Source of the DNA: CAINVV01 sp964506325
GTDB taxonomy: Bacteria; Bacteroidota; Bacteroidia; Bacteroidales; Prolixibacteraceae
Direction of reading: 5' to 3'
DNA: 64,000 nt
NCBI GenBank assembly: GCA_964506325.1
Contig: CAZDLO010000006.1
Location: 1-64,000, forward strand
In this document: positions 8,827-18,080 of the stretch, one piece after another
How the letters are laid out: each line of letters starts with the position of its first letter
How positions within the stretch are numbered: the first letter of the stretch is position 1
Program-made: the position numbers and the translations under genes
The notes under the pieces: generated by a model
Databases searched by the model: none
Told to the model about the DNA's origin: nothing
What the model saw: only the letters and a program-made list of their open reading frames with translations

Positions 8827-9432
8827 ATGTTATTTATAAAATTATTGTTGGCCAATATCCTGCTTATCACGGCAAGTGAAACAACCGACTGGAAACTAAG
8901 AAGAGACGAAACAGGAGTCCAGGTATATACAAGAAATGTTCAGGGATCACCTTTTGAAGAGTTTAAAGCCGTCGTTACCATCTCAAATACTACATTGACG
9001 GGGGTACTGGATGTTATCATGGATGTAAAGAAATATCCTGTTAACTTCCCCAACTGTGGCAGTTCAGAAGTGTTGGTTCAAAAGAGTAAATATGATGATA
9101 TTCACTATATTACCATTGATGCGCCATGGCCTGTTACCGACAGGGATGCCATCTATGAAGCGGCTACCACCTTTTCAGGGGACGGGAAGCATGCCAGGGT
9201 AAAACTATCACCGCATGGTGATTACATAAAGGAGAAACCTAACCTGATAAGGGTTCACAACGGCACCGGTTTTTGGGAACTTGATGAAGTTGGTGCGAAT
9301 GAAATCCGGGTGGTCTACCAGTTTCATGCGGATCCGGCAGGAGCCATTCCTGCCTGGATTGCCAACAGCGTTATCGTGATAAATCCGTTAAAAACCATGG
9401 AAAGCCTGAGGAATTTGGCAAAGAAGCTCTAG
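8827..9432 (+). CDS. START-domain (StAR-related lipid transfer) protein, exported
   Basis: 201 aa from ATG 8827, with a short hydrophobic leader MLFIKLLLANILLITAS and then a single START/SRPBCC domain (~20-198): WKLRRDETGVQVYTR at the front, a central NFPNCGSSEVLVQ, the WPVTDRDAIYE strand typical of START proteins, and IPAWIANSVIVINPLKTMESL as the C-terminal helix. These folds bind a hydrophobic ligand in a helix-grip cavity; the ligand is unknown. An in-frame TTG at 8734 would add a cysteine-rich segment overlapping the promoter box and is rejected. Confidence 0.85.
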   Translation: MLFIKLLLANILLITASETTDWKLRRDETGVQVYTRNVQGSPFEEFKAVVTISNTTLTGVLDVIMDVKKYPVNFPNCGSSEVLVQKSKYDDIHYITIDAPWPVTDRDAIYEAATTFSGDGKHARVKLSPHGDYIKEKPNLIRVHNGTGFWELDEVGANEIRVVYQFHADPAGAIPAWIANSVIVINPLKTMESLRNLAKKL

Positions 9433-9451
9433 GTTGAGGTTGGCGGACTTC

Positions 9452-9922
9452 CTACATCTCCTTTTTTTGCACCGTCGGGTGGTATTTCAGGTACAGGGGA
9501 AGTGCGGCCGAGCCGTACCAGCCAAATAATTCAGGTTCCAGTAATCCGCCTTTAATGGCAGGATCAGTATCCATCAGCAGTGAAGCCTCTTCAAGGGTTG
9601 AAACATTCAGGATAAAGATCCCCCGGTAGCTTTTTTCATTTTTCTGCATGGGACCTGCCACAACAAGTTTCCCTGCTTCCGCCAGTCTCCCGATATTCTT
9701 CATGTGCCCGGCAAAAAGGCTGTCCTGGGTCGCTTTACCGGCATTTACGCGCTTCCCGGTTTTTAGGATAACCAACACATATTTTTTCATGCCGTAATCG
9801 TCGGCTCCCAGTGAATCAGCCAGCGACTTATTGTATTTGGACGGACCAGACTGGGCACTTACCTGGCAATGCAAGGCAAAAGCTGAGATCACGGCAATCA
9901 GTAAGACAGTAAATTTTCTCAT
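9452..9922 (-). CDS. Exported YCII-related domain protein
   Basis: 156 aa with a signal peptide ending CQVSAQ (~24). The remainder matches the YCII fold: MKKYVLVILKTGK, HMKNIGRLAEAGKLVVAGPM, RGIFILNVSTLEEASLLMDTDPAIKGG. Cytoplasmic YciI proteins are small ferredoxin-like-fold proteins with a His/Asp pair; secreted versions are common in Bacteroidota and lack a known function. It ends convergently with the START gene, 19 bp apart, without a shared terminator. Confidence 0.8.
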   Translation of the reverse strand: MRKFTVLLIAVISAFALHCQVSAQSGPSKYNKSLADSLGADDYGMKKYVLVILKTGKRVNAGKATQDSLFAGHMKNIGRLAEAGKLVVAGPMQKNEKSYRGIFILNVSTLEEASLLMDTDPAIKGGLLEPELFGWYGSAALPLYLKYHPTVQKKEM

Positions 9923-10095
9923 GGCGCTAATGATGAATTGAAACAGATAAAGGGATAATCTTCTTACGAAAATAACGGTTATTGGTTTCCCTGCCCGGTA
10001 TAAATTGACCAGGCTAAATGAGTAAAAATCATTCTTTAACCATCATTCAGCAGCTGGCAACCCGGAAATCCGCAACGCTCCTGCCTGAAAAAGAA

Positions 10096-10155
10096 GGAAT
10101 CCTGTTTTGCAGCAGTTTCTACGGTAAGATAAAAACGTTGACAAAACAGGATTCC
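10096..10155 (-). terminator. Long inverted repeat, possible terminator of the DUF1080 gene
   Basis: Perfect 14-bp arms GGAATCCTGTTTTG / CAAAACAGGATTCC separated by 32 nt. Read on the minus strand it is followed by TTCTTTTTC, so it may end the DUF1080 transcript, although the loop is unusually long. A second small hairpin (CGGGGG / CCCCCG, loop ATTTAA, 10162-10179) lies between it and the gene. Confidence 0.45.
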
Positions 10156-10193
10156 GGTATCCGGGGGATTTAACCCCCGACGCTCAATATGGT

Positions 10194-10838
10194 TTATTTA
10201 AGCGGCTTGACCATTATATTCTTGAAGTAGACAATACTTTTTGGATCATGTCCCTGAAAAGCAAAGGTTCCTGTGGCAATCTTACGCTCAGGATGTCCTT
10301 TGTATTTGGCGCCCGCCGGTTCGATGTAATCAATCACAGTTTTGTCATCCAGTTTAATGACGATATGCTGACCTTCCACAATAATAGTCATGGTAAACCA
10401 AACGTTATCTTTGGTAGGAACTTCTTTCAGGTCCATGACATCATACAAGCCGGCTGTTCTCTTCCAGTCGGTATGGGAGTTGTTTACCTGCACCTCATAT
10501 CCTTTGTCAGGGAACCCGACCTGCTGGTAAAGGGTGTGGAAATAGATACCGGAGTTTGACCCCGGTTCGGTCATTACATCAGCCCTGAACTCAAAATTCT
10601 TGAAGTTGTGATTTTCTACCGCGCCATCATAATACAGGTGGCTGCGCACACCATGAACGACAATTACTCCGTCCTTCACTGAAAAGGTGCCTTCTTTTTC
10701 ACTGTATTTCCATCCATCCAGTGTTTTTCCGTCAAACAGGGAGATAAAACCCTTTGGTAGTTTGGCTTTCTTTACTTTGGGAGCTCCATAACTTTGCAGG
10801 CATACAACTACAAGCAACAAGACAAGAATTTTTTTCAT
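10194..10838 (-). CDS. Secreted DUF1080 (3-keto-disaccharide hydrolase family) protein
   Basis: 214 aa with a signal peptide (cleavage near QSYGA, ~19). A DUF1080 domain fills residues ~27-213: GFISLFDGKTLDGWKYS, the FEFRADVMTEPGSNSGIYFH strand pair, GYEVQVNNSHTDWKRTAGLYDV, and a closing ATGTFAFQGHDPKSIVYFKNIMVKP. The fold is a concanavalin-like jelly roll; some members hydrolyse 3-keto-glycosides. It is probably periplasmic or surface-exposed. Substrate assignment by family name alone is weak. Confidence 0.9.
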   Translation of the reverse strand: MKKILVLLLVVVCLQSYGAPKVKKAKLPKGFISLFDGKTLDGWKYSEKEGTFSVKDGVIVVHGVRSHLYYDGAVENHNFKNFEFRADVMTEPGSNSGIYFHTLYQQVGFPDKGYEVQVNNSHTDWKRTAGLYDVMDLKEVPTKDNVWFTMTIIVEGQHIVIKLDDKTVIDYIEPAGAKYKGHPERKIATGTFAFQGHDPKSIVYFKNIMVKPLK

Positions 10839-11178
10839 TTGTAATTAAATTTAGTTGATTTATTGATTTTTATTTTGAACGAACCATCCTGTGAAAGTCA
10901 AATTTTCCGGCTCTTCAAGGATATTGGACTCGCTTATCTTCAATTGGCTTTACCAAACTTCCTTTTCCATGCGTTGGTGGCTGAGGCAGAAGTTTTAAGA
11001 TTATTTGAACGTATTATGTATTTGACGGCACACATCCACCATTGCAATCTTCACGGTAATTTTCATCCTCAAGGGTGGAATCCGGAACGTGACGGATTCA
11101 CAACGGTGACCTGACAGGCAGCCTTCACGAAGTTAACTATTTTTTTAATTGGTTTCAGGGGCTTGAAATAATTGGCAG
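10839..11178. other. Intergenic region, 340 bp
   Basis: Between the DUF1080 gene start and the hybrid kinase stop. One open plus-strand frame (10863-11114) has low-complexity, non-protein-like composition and is not called. No RNA gene or clear regulatory site is visible. Confidence 0.4.
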
Positions 11179-14100
11179 CTAGCTGATAAATTCATCGATA
11201 ACTTTCAACAAGGCAATCACATCCAGCGGCTTGGTCAGGTATCTGACAGCACCCAGCTGGAGCAACCGTTTCTGTTGTGCCGGCATTGCGTCTGCACTGA
11301 TGATAACGACCGGTATGGATCGGGTCTCCTTAACTTCCTTCAGCTGGCGGAGGACCTCAGTTCCATTCATATCGGGCAGATTCAGATCCAGAAGGATCAA
11401 GTCGGGCAATTCCTTCCTGGCACGTGTCGAGGCCTCTTTCCCCTGGGTCTCGGAGATAAGCCGCACACCGGGACATTCGTTTGTCAGAATTTGCTGAACC
11501 AGGTCAATGTTGGAGAGGGTGTCTTCGATGTAATAAACGAGCCCTTTTTTCGGAGACAATTTCGATTCAAACACCGCCTTCGCCTCAGATTCCCTGGCAT
11601 GGATGGATTCAATATTCACAACGGGAAATTCAATCCAGAATGTACTGCCTTTCCCGGGAACACTGTCAACGCCATACTTCCCTTCCATGGACTCCATCAG
11701 GGTGCTGACCACGGCAAGTCCAAGACCGGTGCCTTCTGTGGCTGTTTTTTCCGCCCCTATCCTTTCAAATGGCACGAATAGCTTGTGAAGATTTTGTTCT
11801 TCTATTCCTTCCCCTGTATCTGTAATGGAGATTCTGAGTGGAGTTGAACCATTGCTGTCTGCAGGCATAATACGGGTTTCAATGGTGATCGACCCTCCAT
11901 CCCTGTTGTATTTTACGGCATTGCTGACCAGGTTCAGCAGTACCTGTTTCATGCGCTGACGATCCGAACTGACAAACACCTGGTTACTTTCGGAGCTCAC
12001 CAATGTTAAATTGAGATGGCGCCTGGATGCCTGGAAATGGATACTGTCCATGACTTCCAATATGATACTGCTGACCTTTACCGGCTCGATCGACAGGGCG
12101 AAGCGACCGGATTCGATACGGGAAATGTCCAACACCTCATTGATGAGGTTTAGCAGGTGTTTTCCGCTGGTAAGGATGTGGTTGACGCCTCTTCTCTGGC
12201 CGGTGTTAAGCTCTCCCATTTCCAGCAACTGAGCAAACCCAAGGATGGAATTCATCGGGGTTCTCAGCTCATGGCTCATGCGTGACAGGAATTTGCTTTT
12301 GGCCATGTTGGCCTGTTCGGCTTCCTCCCTTGCCTGGAGGATTTCAATCTCGGCCTTTTTGCGTTCTTCAATCTCTTTCAGCAGGAATTCATTCAATTCG
12401 GCCAACTCCGCAGTCCGTATTAAGATCCTTTCTTCCAGTCCGGTATTGAGTTCAAGGATTTCCAGATCCGCATTCTTCCTTTTGGTTACGTCATTGACCA
12501 ATACATTCCTGGCTTTCCTGTTTTCATAGGTAATGCTGTGGGAGTAGATTTCCACGAACATTATTTCACCGCTTTTCTTCTTATGCCGCCACTCACCGGC
12601 AATATTCAGCGAAAGAGTTGTTGCCTTAACGTCCGCCAACATTGCGGGTATATCTTCATTGGGATGGATATCTTTTAACGTCATGTTCAGGAATTCCTCG
12701 CGGGAATAGCCATATTGCTGTATTGCTGCATGGTTCACTTCAAGAAACGCCATCGTTTCAAGGTCATAGATCCACATTGGCTGGGGATTGTTGAGGAACA
12801 TGAAGCGGTACTTCTCTTCGTTGTGTCTCAATTTTTCTTCGGTACGTTTTCGCTCCGTGACATCATAGTTAACTCCTACCATCCGTACAGGTTGTCCGTC
12901 CTTGTCCCGGACAGCCTTCCCTGCCGCTTTCAGCCAGTGGACAGACTTGTCGGGCCAGACAACCCTGAACTCTGTGTCGAAGGGCCTGTCGTCCCACAAA
13001 GAAAGCTGGCTTATCTCATTTTGACTCTGTCTGTCGTCCGGATGCAGGCCATTCAGCCTGAATTCATAGGCCTTCCGGTTCTCATCCGGGGCAGTGCCGT
13101 ATAATTCATACATCTGGCGATCCCAGATCAGTTCATTCTTCCTGATATCCCAGTCCCAGATCCCAATACCGGCCACATCCGTTGCGAGGTCAAGCCGCTC
13201 ATAAGCCTCCTCCAGGGCCTTCTCCGTCAGTTTCCGTTGGGTGATGTCTTCGATAATAGCTACAGCGTAAAGAAACTTTCCTTCACTGTCAAAATGGGAA
13301 CTGGCGGTCAGCGATCCCCAGATAACGCACTTGTCTTTCCTCAGGTACTGCTTCTCGGTCCTGTAAGTTGAAATTTCACGACGGAATAATTTTTGGATTT
13401 CCGCCGCTTCATGAATGGAACCCTCCTTAAAAGTGATGTCTCTGATGGTAAGCAGCTGAAGTTCTTCCTCACTGTAACCAAGCATCCGGCAAAACTTTGC
13501 ATTGACCACCTGGAATTTAAACTCCTTGTCGACCACGGCCATACCGAACGGACCCTCTTCGTAAATCTTCCCGAACTTGTTTTCGCTTTCCTTCAGGGTC
13601 TGTTCTGCCTTTTTGCGTCCTGTAATATCTTTGTCTGCACCCCGGTAACCCAACAGGTTCCCATGCTCGTCGAGCAGGGGTACTCCGGTAGTTTCAAGGA
13701 TAACCAGACGGCCATTTTTGTGAATGTTGGGATTCTCAAAATCATTGATGGGCAGTTTTTTGGAAAGCGCTTCCATAGCTGCTACCTTCAGCTCTTCCCT
13801 GACTTCCGGAACGAAAAAATCGTAGAAATACTTTTTCCCGACAATTTCCTCCGGCTTGTACCCAAGTATCGATTCTTCTGATTCGCTGCAGTAGGTGTAG
13901 AGACCTTGTGCATCGACCTCCCAGATCCAGATGCCCGAACTTTTTGCTACCGTGGAAAAGCGCTCTTCGCTTAGCTTCAACTCATCACGGTTCAGTTTAT
14001 TTTCTGTAATGTCCCTGGCGGTTGCATAAAGGTTTTTTCCGTCAGGTGAAGGGGAGGCGACCCAGTCCAGCCACTTGTATTCACCGTTTTTGCACAAATA

Positions 14101-14373
14101 TCTGTTCTGAAAATTCAGGGTGGACTGGCCTTTCAGCTGTTTTTCCACTTCCCTGAATGTATTTTCAACATCATCAGGATGAATGAATTCAGCGAAAGGT
14201 TTTGACATCAGCTCTTCTGGTGTAAATCCCAGTGTGCTTTCCCAGGCTTTGTTGAGTTTCTTGAAATAACCATCGGTGGAGGCGACCACAATCATATCCG
14301 GTACCAGGTCAAAAAAGAGGTTGAATTCATCTTCTGCAGGTAGTGCCCCTGGGTTCTTTGGATTCATTTTCAT
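11179..14373 (-). CDS. Cytoplasmic multi-PAS hybrid histidine kinase
   Basis: 1064 aa without membrane segments. Five PAS/PAC units occupy ~18-640, visible from repeated ends such as ATARDITENKLNRDELKLSEERF, YRGADKDITGRKKAE and NYDVTERKRTEEK. A coiled coil (~640-690) leads to HisKA with phospho-acceptor H701 (SRMSHELRTPMN), HATPase (N box LLNLVSNAVKYN; G1 DTGEGIEEQN; G2 GTGLGLAV) and a C-terminal receiver with D996 (LILLDLNLPD) and the LTKP lysine. The signal is unknown and presumably intracellular. No response regulator is adjacent. The kinase-receiver half closely resembles the protein at 46354-50094. Confidence 0.93.
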   Translation of the reverse strand: MKMNPKNPGALPAEDEFNLFFDLVPDMIVVASTDGYFKKLNKAWESTLGFTPEELMSKPFAEFIHPDDVENTFREVEKQLKGQSTLNFQNRYLCKNGEYKWLDWVASPSPDGKNLYATARDITENKLNRDELKLSEERFSTVAKSSGIWIWEVDAQGLYTYCSESEESILGYKPEEIVGKKYFYDFFVPEVREELKVAAMEALSKKLPINDFENPNIHKNGRLVILETTGVPLLDEHGNLLGYRGADKDITGRKKAEQTLKESENKFGKIYEEGPFGMAVVDKEFKFQVVNAKFCRMLGYSEEELQLLTIRDITFKEGSIHEAAEIQKLFRREISTYRTEKQYLRKDKCVIWGSLTASSHFDSEGKFLYAVAIIEDITQRKLTEKALEEAYERLDLATDVAGIGIWDWDIRKNELIWDRQMYELYGTAPDENRKAYEFRLNGLHPDDRQSQNEISQLSLWDDRPFDTEFRVVWPDKSVHWLKAAGKAVRDKDGQPVRMVGVNYDVTERKRTEEKLRHNEEKYRFMFLNNPQPMWIYDLETMAFLEVNHAAIQQYGYSREEFLNMTLKDIHPNEDIPAMLADVKATTLSLNIAGEWRHKKKSGEIMFVEIYSHSITYENRKARNVLVNDVTKRKNADLEILELNTGLEERILIRTAELAELNEFLLKEIEERKKAEIEILQAREEAEQANMAKSKFLSRMSHELRTPMNSILGFAQLLEMGELNTGQRRGVNHILTSGKHLLNLINEVLDISRIESGRFALSIEPVKVSSIILEVMDSIHFQASRRHLNLTLVSSESNQVFVSSDRQRMKQVLLNLVSNAVKYNRDGGSITIETRIMPADSNGSTPLRISITDTGEGIEEQNLHKLFVPFERIGAEKTATEGTGLGLAVVSTLMESMEGKYGVDSVPGKGSTFWIEFPVVNIESIHARESEAKAVFESKLSPKKGLVYYIEDTLSNIDLVQQILTNECPGVRLISETQGKEASTRARKELPDLILLDLNLPDMNGTEVLRQLKEVKETRSIPVVIISADAMPAQQKRLLQLGAVRYLTKPLDVIALLKVIDEFIS

Positions 14374-14560
14374 GGCAAATTTTTTTTGACTCCTACAGCC
14401 TTTTAGTTAACAAAATATTCAAGAAATAGTCCAGGCAGGATACCAGGTGGAATTAAAACTTGTCACAAGTTAAGCAAGAAAGTTCAGATTTATTTATTTG
14501 ACATAAAAGATATTCGGATTGAATTCCAGAAAGGGATATTCTAAATCTGAGAATTGGGTG

Positions 14561-15859
14561 TTAATTGTCAACCGACTGGAATATAAGTTGCCTGAATTTC
14601 CAGCCTGTTTCATCCCTGACACTGCCCTGGGTCTGTTTCATGAGGATGCCAATGATCTTTTCTTTCGGGTCTGCAAAATACTGGGTGTTGAAATAGCCAC
14701 CCCATTCGAAGGTCCCGGCACTGCCCAATCCGCCCTTGTTCTGTCCGGTCTCAGTTAAAACAGAAAAGGCAAGACCGAAATTTTTATCCGGCTTTTCTCC
14801 CCATACATTTCCTATTTGATTGCCAAGGATCAGGTTGACGGTTGTTCTGCTCAGCAAGCGAATGCCGTTGTATTCACCGCCGTTCAGGTACATCTGGAGG
14901 AAGACGGCATAATCCAGTGCCGTACTTGACAAGCCGCCGCCTCCGGAGAAAAATGTTTTGGCACCCTTGACAGGGTAATCGGTATCATAAAATGTGGCGG
15001 GGTATTTTTTCCACCTTCCTTCTGACTTATGCTGGACAGCTACCAGTCGGCCTGCTTTCTCCTCCGGGTAATAGAAGCGGGTATCGTTCATCCCCAGCGG
15101 ATCAAAGATATGGGTCCTGAGAAATTGATCAAAGGGCATCCCTGATACAATTTCAATAAAATATCCAAGGACATCGAGCCCTTCGCTGTAAGTGAATTTC
15201 TCTCCCGGGTTATGATGCAGCGGCAGTTTTGCCAGCTTTTTCACACTCTCCGCGATGGTTATTTTTTCAGTCGTGAAAGCGTCAGTAATACCGGCCTTCC
15301 TGTAGATCATCCTGAAGCGCTCGTCCCCGTCGATCACGCCGTAACCAATTCCTGAGGTATGCGAGAGGAGTTGCCGGATGGTGATTTCCGATTTGACCGG
15401 TTCTCCCTTCCAGGTAGTATCACCGTATTGAAACGATTTAAGCACCTGCTGATTCTTGAATTCCGGGATAAATTTTGAAATCGGATCATCCAGCTGGAAT
15501 TTGCCTTCCTCCCAAAGCATCATCACCGCGGTGGAGGTGACAGCTTTCGATTGGGAGGCAATCCTGAAAATGTCATCACGTTTCATTTTTCTGCCTTTCT
15601 CGTTTTCGGCCATCCCGTAAGCTTTCCACAGGATGATTTTGCCGTTGCGCACCACCAGGGCCACGATTCCCGGCAGGTTATCCTCCTTGACCGCCAGTTC
15701 ACACATTTGATCGATCCGACCGATCCGTTCCGGCGATATACCCGTACTCTCCGGGGAAGCCTCCTCAAGGAGAGGCGTTCTTTGGCCCGACTTTGTCTGG
15801 GCACTGGAATCAAGTAAACAAACAAACAGAACTAATGCTGCGAGAATCAGGTTTTTCAT
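14561..15859 (-). CDS. Secreted serine beta-lactamase-like hydrolase (class C/EstB fold)
   Basis: 432 aa with a signal peptide ending DSSAQ (~21). Residues ~45-430 form a beta-lactamase/transpeptidase-like domain. The catalytic S-x-x-K is S102-K105 in IASQSKAVTS. The second motif is YSEG at ~222 (usually Y-x-N), and LLSHTSGIGYG and MYLNGGEYNGIRLLSR are typical of the esterase-type members. It is more likely an esterase or D-amino-acid peptidase than an antibiotic-resistance enzyme. It lies head to head with the GH92 gene, 70 bp apart. Confidence 0.88.
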   Translation of the reverse strand: MKNLILAALVLFVCLLDSSAQTKSGQRTPLLEEASPESTGISPERIGRIDQMCELAVKEDNLPGIVALVVRNGKIILWKAYGMAENEKGRKMKRDDIFRIASQSKAVTSTAVMMLWEEGKFQLDDPISKFIPEFKNQQVLKSFQYGDTTWKGEPVKSEITIRQLLSHTSGIGYGVIDGDERFRMIYRKAGITDAFTTEKITIAESVKKLAKLPLHHNPGEKFTYSEGLDVLGYFIEIVSGMPFDQFLRTHIFDPLGMNDTRFYYPEEKAGRLVAVQHKSEGRWKKYPATFYDTDYPVKGAKTFFSGGGGLSSTALDYAVFLQMYLNGGEYNGIRLLSRTTVNLILGNQIGNVWGEKPDKNFGLAFSVLTETGQNKGGLGSAGTFEWGGYFNTQYFADPKEKIIGILMKQTQGSVRDETGWKFRQLIFQSVDN

Positions 15860-15929
15860 AGCAAGGTATTTATATTAATTTTGATTGGCCTTCCGTTGAA
15901 TCTTCCTCTAAATTACAAACCATATCAAT

Positions 15930-18050
15930 ATGACAAAAAAATCATTTTTATCAATGATCGTATTTCCCGGCATAATTATGTGCCTGGTTTGTAATGTCTC
16001 AGCACAGAAAATTTCTGACGGTGCCAGCAAATTTGTTGATCCTTTCATCGGTACTTCGGGCGATCACGGACAGCTTTCTCCGGCTGCATCGCTGCCATTC
16101 GGGTTGGTCAGGCTGTGTCCGGACACTGACCCGGCCAATCATCCGGGCTATAACTATGCCGCGAAACGCATCAAGGGATTCTCCATCATAAGGATGGAAG
16201 GGACGGGATGCCTGGGATCCGGCGGTAACATCCTTGTAAAACCCGGGATGGGATCGCCCGACAGGTCATCCGTTGTTTACGACAAATCCACCGAAAAAGC
16301 GGAGCCGGGATACTACCGCGTTAATTTCCCCGATCCGTCGATCAGGGCTGAATTAACTGCCACCAATGGCACCGGCTGGCAAAAATTCACCTTTATGGAT
16401 GAGGGGAACGGATGGATCATGATCGACTTATCCGCTTCCCTGGAACCGCTGTTAAAAGAAGAACACCGCATCGCCGGAAATGTTGTGGAGGGAAGTGTCC
16501 AGGCACCTACCAACTGTAAAAATGACAATGGAGTGTACAAATTCTGGTTCAACCTTGAAATTGACCATGCCGCGGATTCCGTCGTTGAAAAAGGTTCTGT
16601 CATTTGGTATTTTTTCCGGGCAGAGAAGGGAACCACCGTCAATGTCAAAACCAGTATCTCCTCCATCAGTCCGGCAAGGGCAGGCAAGGACAGGCTGGCA
16701 GAAATCGGGGACGCGGACTTTGAGACCATCAGGCGCCGGGCTACTGAAAGGTGGGATGAGAAACTGGGAAAGATCGCTGTTACCGGTAACCCTGAGTATG
16801 TGAAACTGTTCTATACCCATTATTACCATTCGATGCTTTCTCCTTCCGATATAAGCAGTCCGTCAGGCAATTACCGTGGATCTGACAGCCTTCAATACCT
16901 TGCAAAAGATTATATTCACTACCACGGATGGTCGGTCTGGGATAACTTCCGGACTGAATTTCCCCTGCTGACCATCACCGAACCGGAAGTAATGAATGAC
17001 ATATGCAGGTCTCTGTGCGATTTGTACAGGGAGGGAAAACTACCGCTGGCAACCAGGACAGAGCCGTTTCCCACCGCCAGGACAGAACATTCCCTGGTGG
17101 TCGTTCTGGACTGCCTGTCCAAGGGTATCAACAGGTTTGACCTGGAATCCGTTTACCCGCTGATGGTAAGGGAAGCGGAACAGAATCCATGGTCGACACC
17201 CGATAAAAAGCTGGAGACAGCTTATGATTACTGGGCATTGAGCAGAATTGCAAAATTGTTGAACAAGAAGGAGGATGCTGAAAGGTTTCTTTCAATGGCA
17301 GCGAAATACAAGGAAATATGGCGTGAAAAATTCCTGGTCATGGACGACAAATCCGACATTATGCACGGCGACGGACTCTACGAGGGAACTTTGTGGCAAT
17401 ACCGCTGGTTTGTTCCTTACGATATGAAAGGGGTGATGGATATGGTGGGAGGCAAGGATGTCTTTACAGGACAGTTGCAGTATTTCTTCGACAACAATCT
17501 CTACAACCATGGCAATGAACCTGATATCCACGTACCGTTCCTCTTTAATATGACGGACAATCCTGCTGCATCACAAAAAATTGTAAACCAGATTCTTACA
17601 AAGGAAATTCGGCAAAATTACGGCACCCACGTAAAGTGGAAAGTACCTTATAACGGCAGAATTTACAAAAATGATCCTGCCGGATACATGCCCGAAATGG
17701 ATGATGACGCAGGCACCATGTCTGCCTGGTATGTCCTGGCCTCCATGGGGATTTATCCGGTTTGTGTGGGAGAACCGGTGTACACACTTACGGCACCCAT
17801 TTTTTCGTCTGTCAGGATTCAGTTGCCGGGAAACAAGAGCTTCAGTATCCTGGCAAAAAACCTGTCGGAAGAAAATTTTTATATTCAGCGGGCTGTTTTG
17901 AACGGGAAAGAGCTAAAACGTTCGTGGATAACCCATCAGGAGATAACCGGAGGAGGGACACTTGAATTTTTCCTGGGTAATACTCCTTCTGAAACCTGGG
18001 GGACTAAAGGACAGTATGTTACCTCCCTGGAATCCACCACCGGTAGGTAA
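15930..18050 (+). CDS. GH92 family alpha-mannosidase-like glycosidase (secreted)
   Basis: 706 aa with a signal peptide ending NVSAQ (~25). GH92 signatures run throughout: FVDPFIGT at the start, SLPFGLVRLCPDT, GYNYAAKRIKGFSIIRMEGTG, YTHYYHSMLSPS, and near the C-terminus DDDAGTMSAWYVLASMGIYPV, where most members have GNEDxGQMSAWY. Family members are calcium-dependent exo-mannosidases acting by inversion. The altered residues before MSAWY leave the exact linkage uncertain. Likely released for N-glycan or mannan use; a second GH92 lies at 54114-56408. Confidence 0.9.
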   Translation: MTKKSFLSMIVFPGIIMCLVCNVSAQKISDGASKFVDPFIGTSGDHGQLSPAASLPFGLVRLCPDTDPANHPGYNYAAKRIKGFSIIRMEGTGCLGSGGNILVKPGMGSPDRSSVVYDKSTEKAEPGYYRVNFPDPSIRAELTATNGTGWQKFTFMDEGNGWIMIDLSASLEPLLKEEHRIAGNVVEGSVQAPTNCKNDNGVYKFWFNLEIDHAADSVVEKGSVIWYFFRAEKGTTVNVKTSISSISPARAGKDRLAEIGDADFETIRRRATERWDEKLGKIAVTGNPEYVKLFYTHYYHSMLSPSDISSPSGNYRGSDSLQYLAKDYIHYHGWSVWDNFRTEFPLLTITEPEVMNDICRSLCDLYREGKLPLATRTEPFPTARTEHSLVVVLDCLSKGINRFDLESVYPLMVREAEQNPWSTPDKKLETAYDYWALSRIAKLLNKKEDAERFLSMAAKYKEIWREKFLVMDDKSDIMHGDGLYEGTLWQYRWFVPYDMKGVMDMVGGKDVFTGQLQYFFDNNLYNHGNEPDIHVPFLFNMTDNPAASQKIVNQILTKEIRQNYGTHVKWKVPYNGRIYKNDPAGYMPEMDDDAGTMSAWYVLASMGIYPVCVGEPVYTLTAPIFSSVRIQLPGNKSFSILAKNLSEENFYIQRAVLNGKELKRSWITHQEITGGGTLEFFLGNTPSETWGTKGQYVTSLESTTGR

Positions 18051-18080
18051 GGATCTTACGGGGTTTTGGGGATGAAAACT

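Noticed and set aside
10863..11114. Open plus-strand frame of 83 codons upstream of the DUF1080 gene
   Set aside because: Composition is not protein-like, no family features, likely chance.
14561..15859. Antibiotic-resistance beta-lactamase
   Set aside because: SxxK is present but the rest matches esterase or peptidase-type homologues of the class C fold; no evidence for drug hydrolysis.
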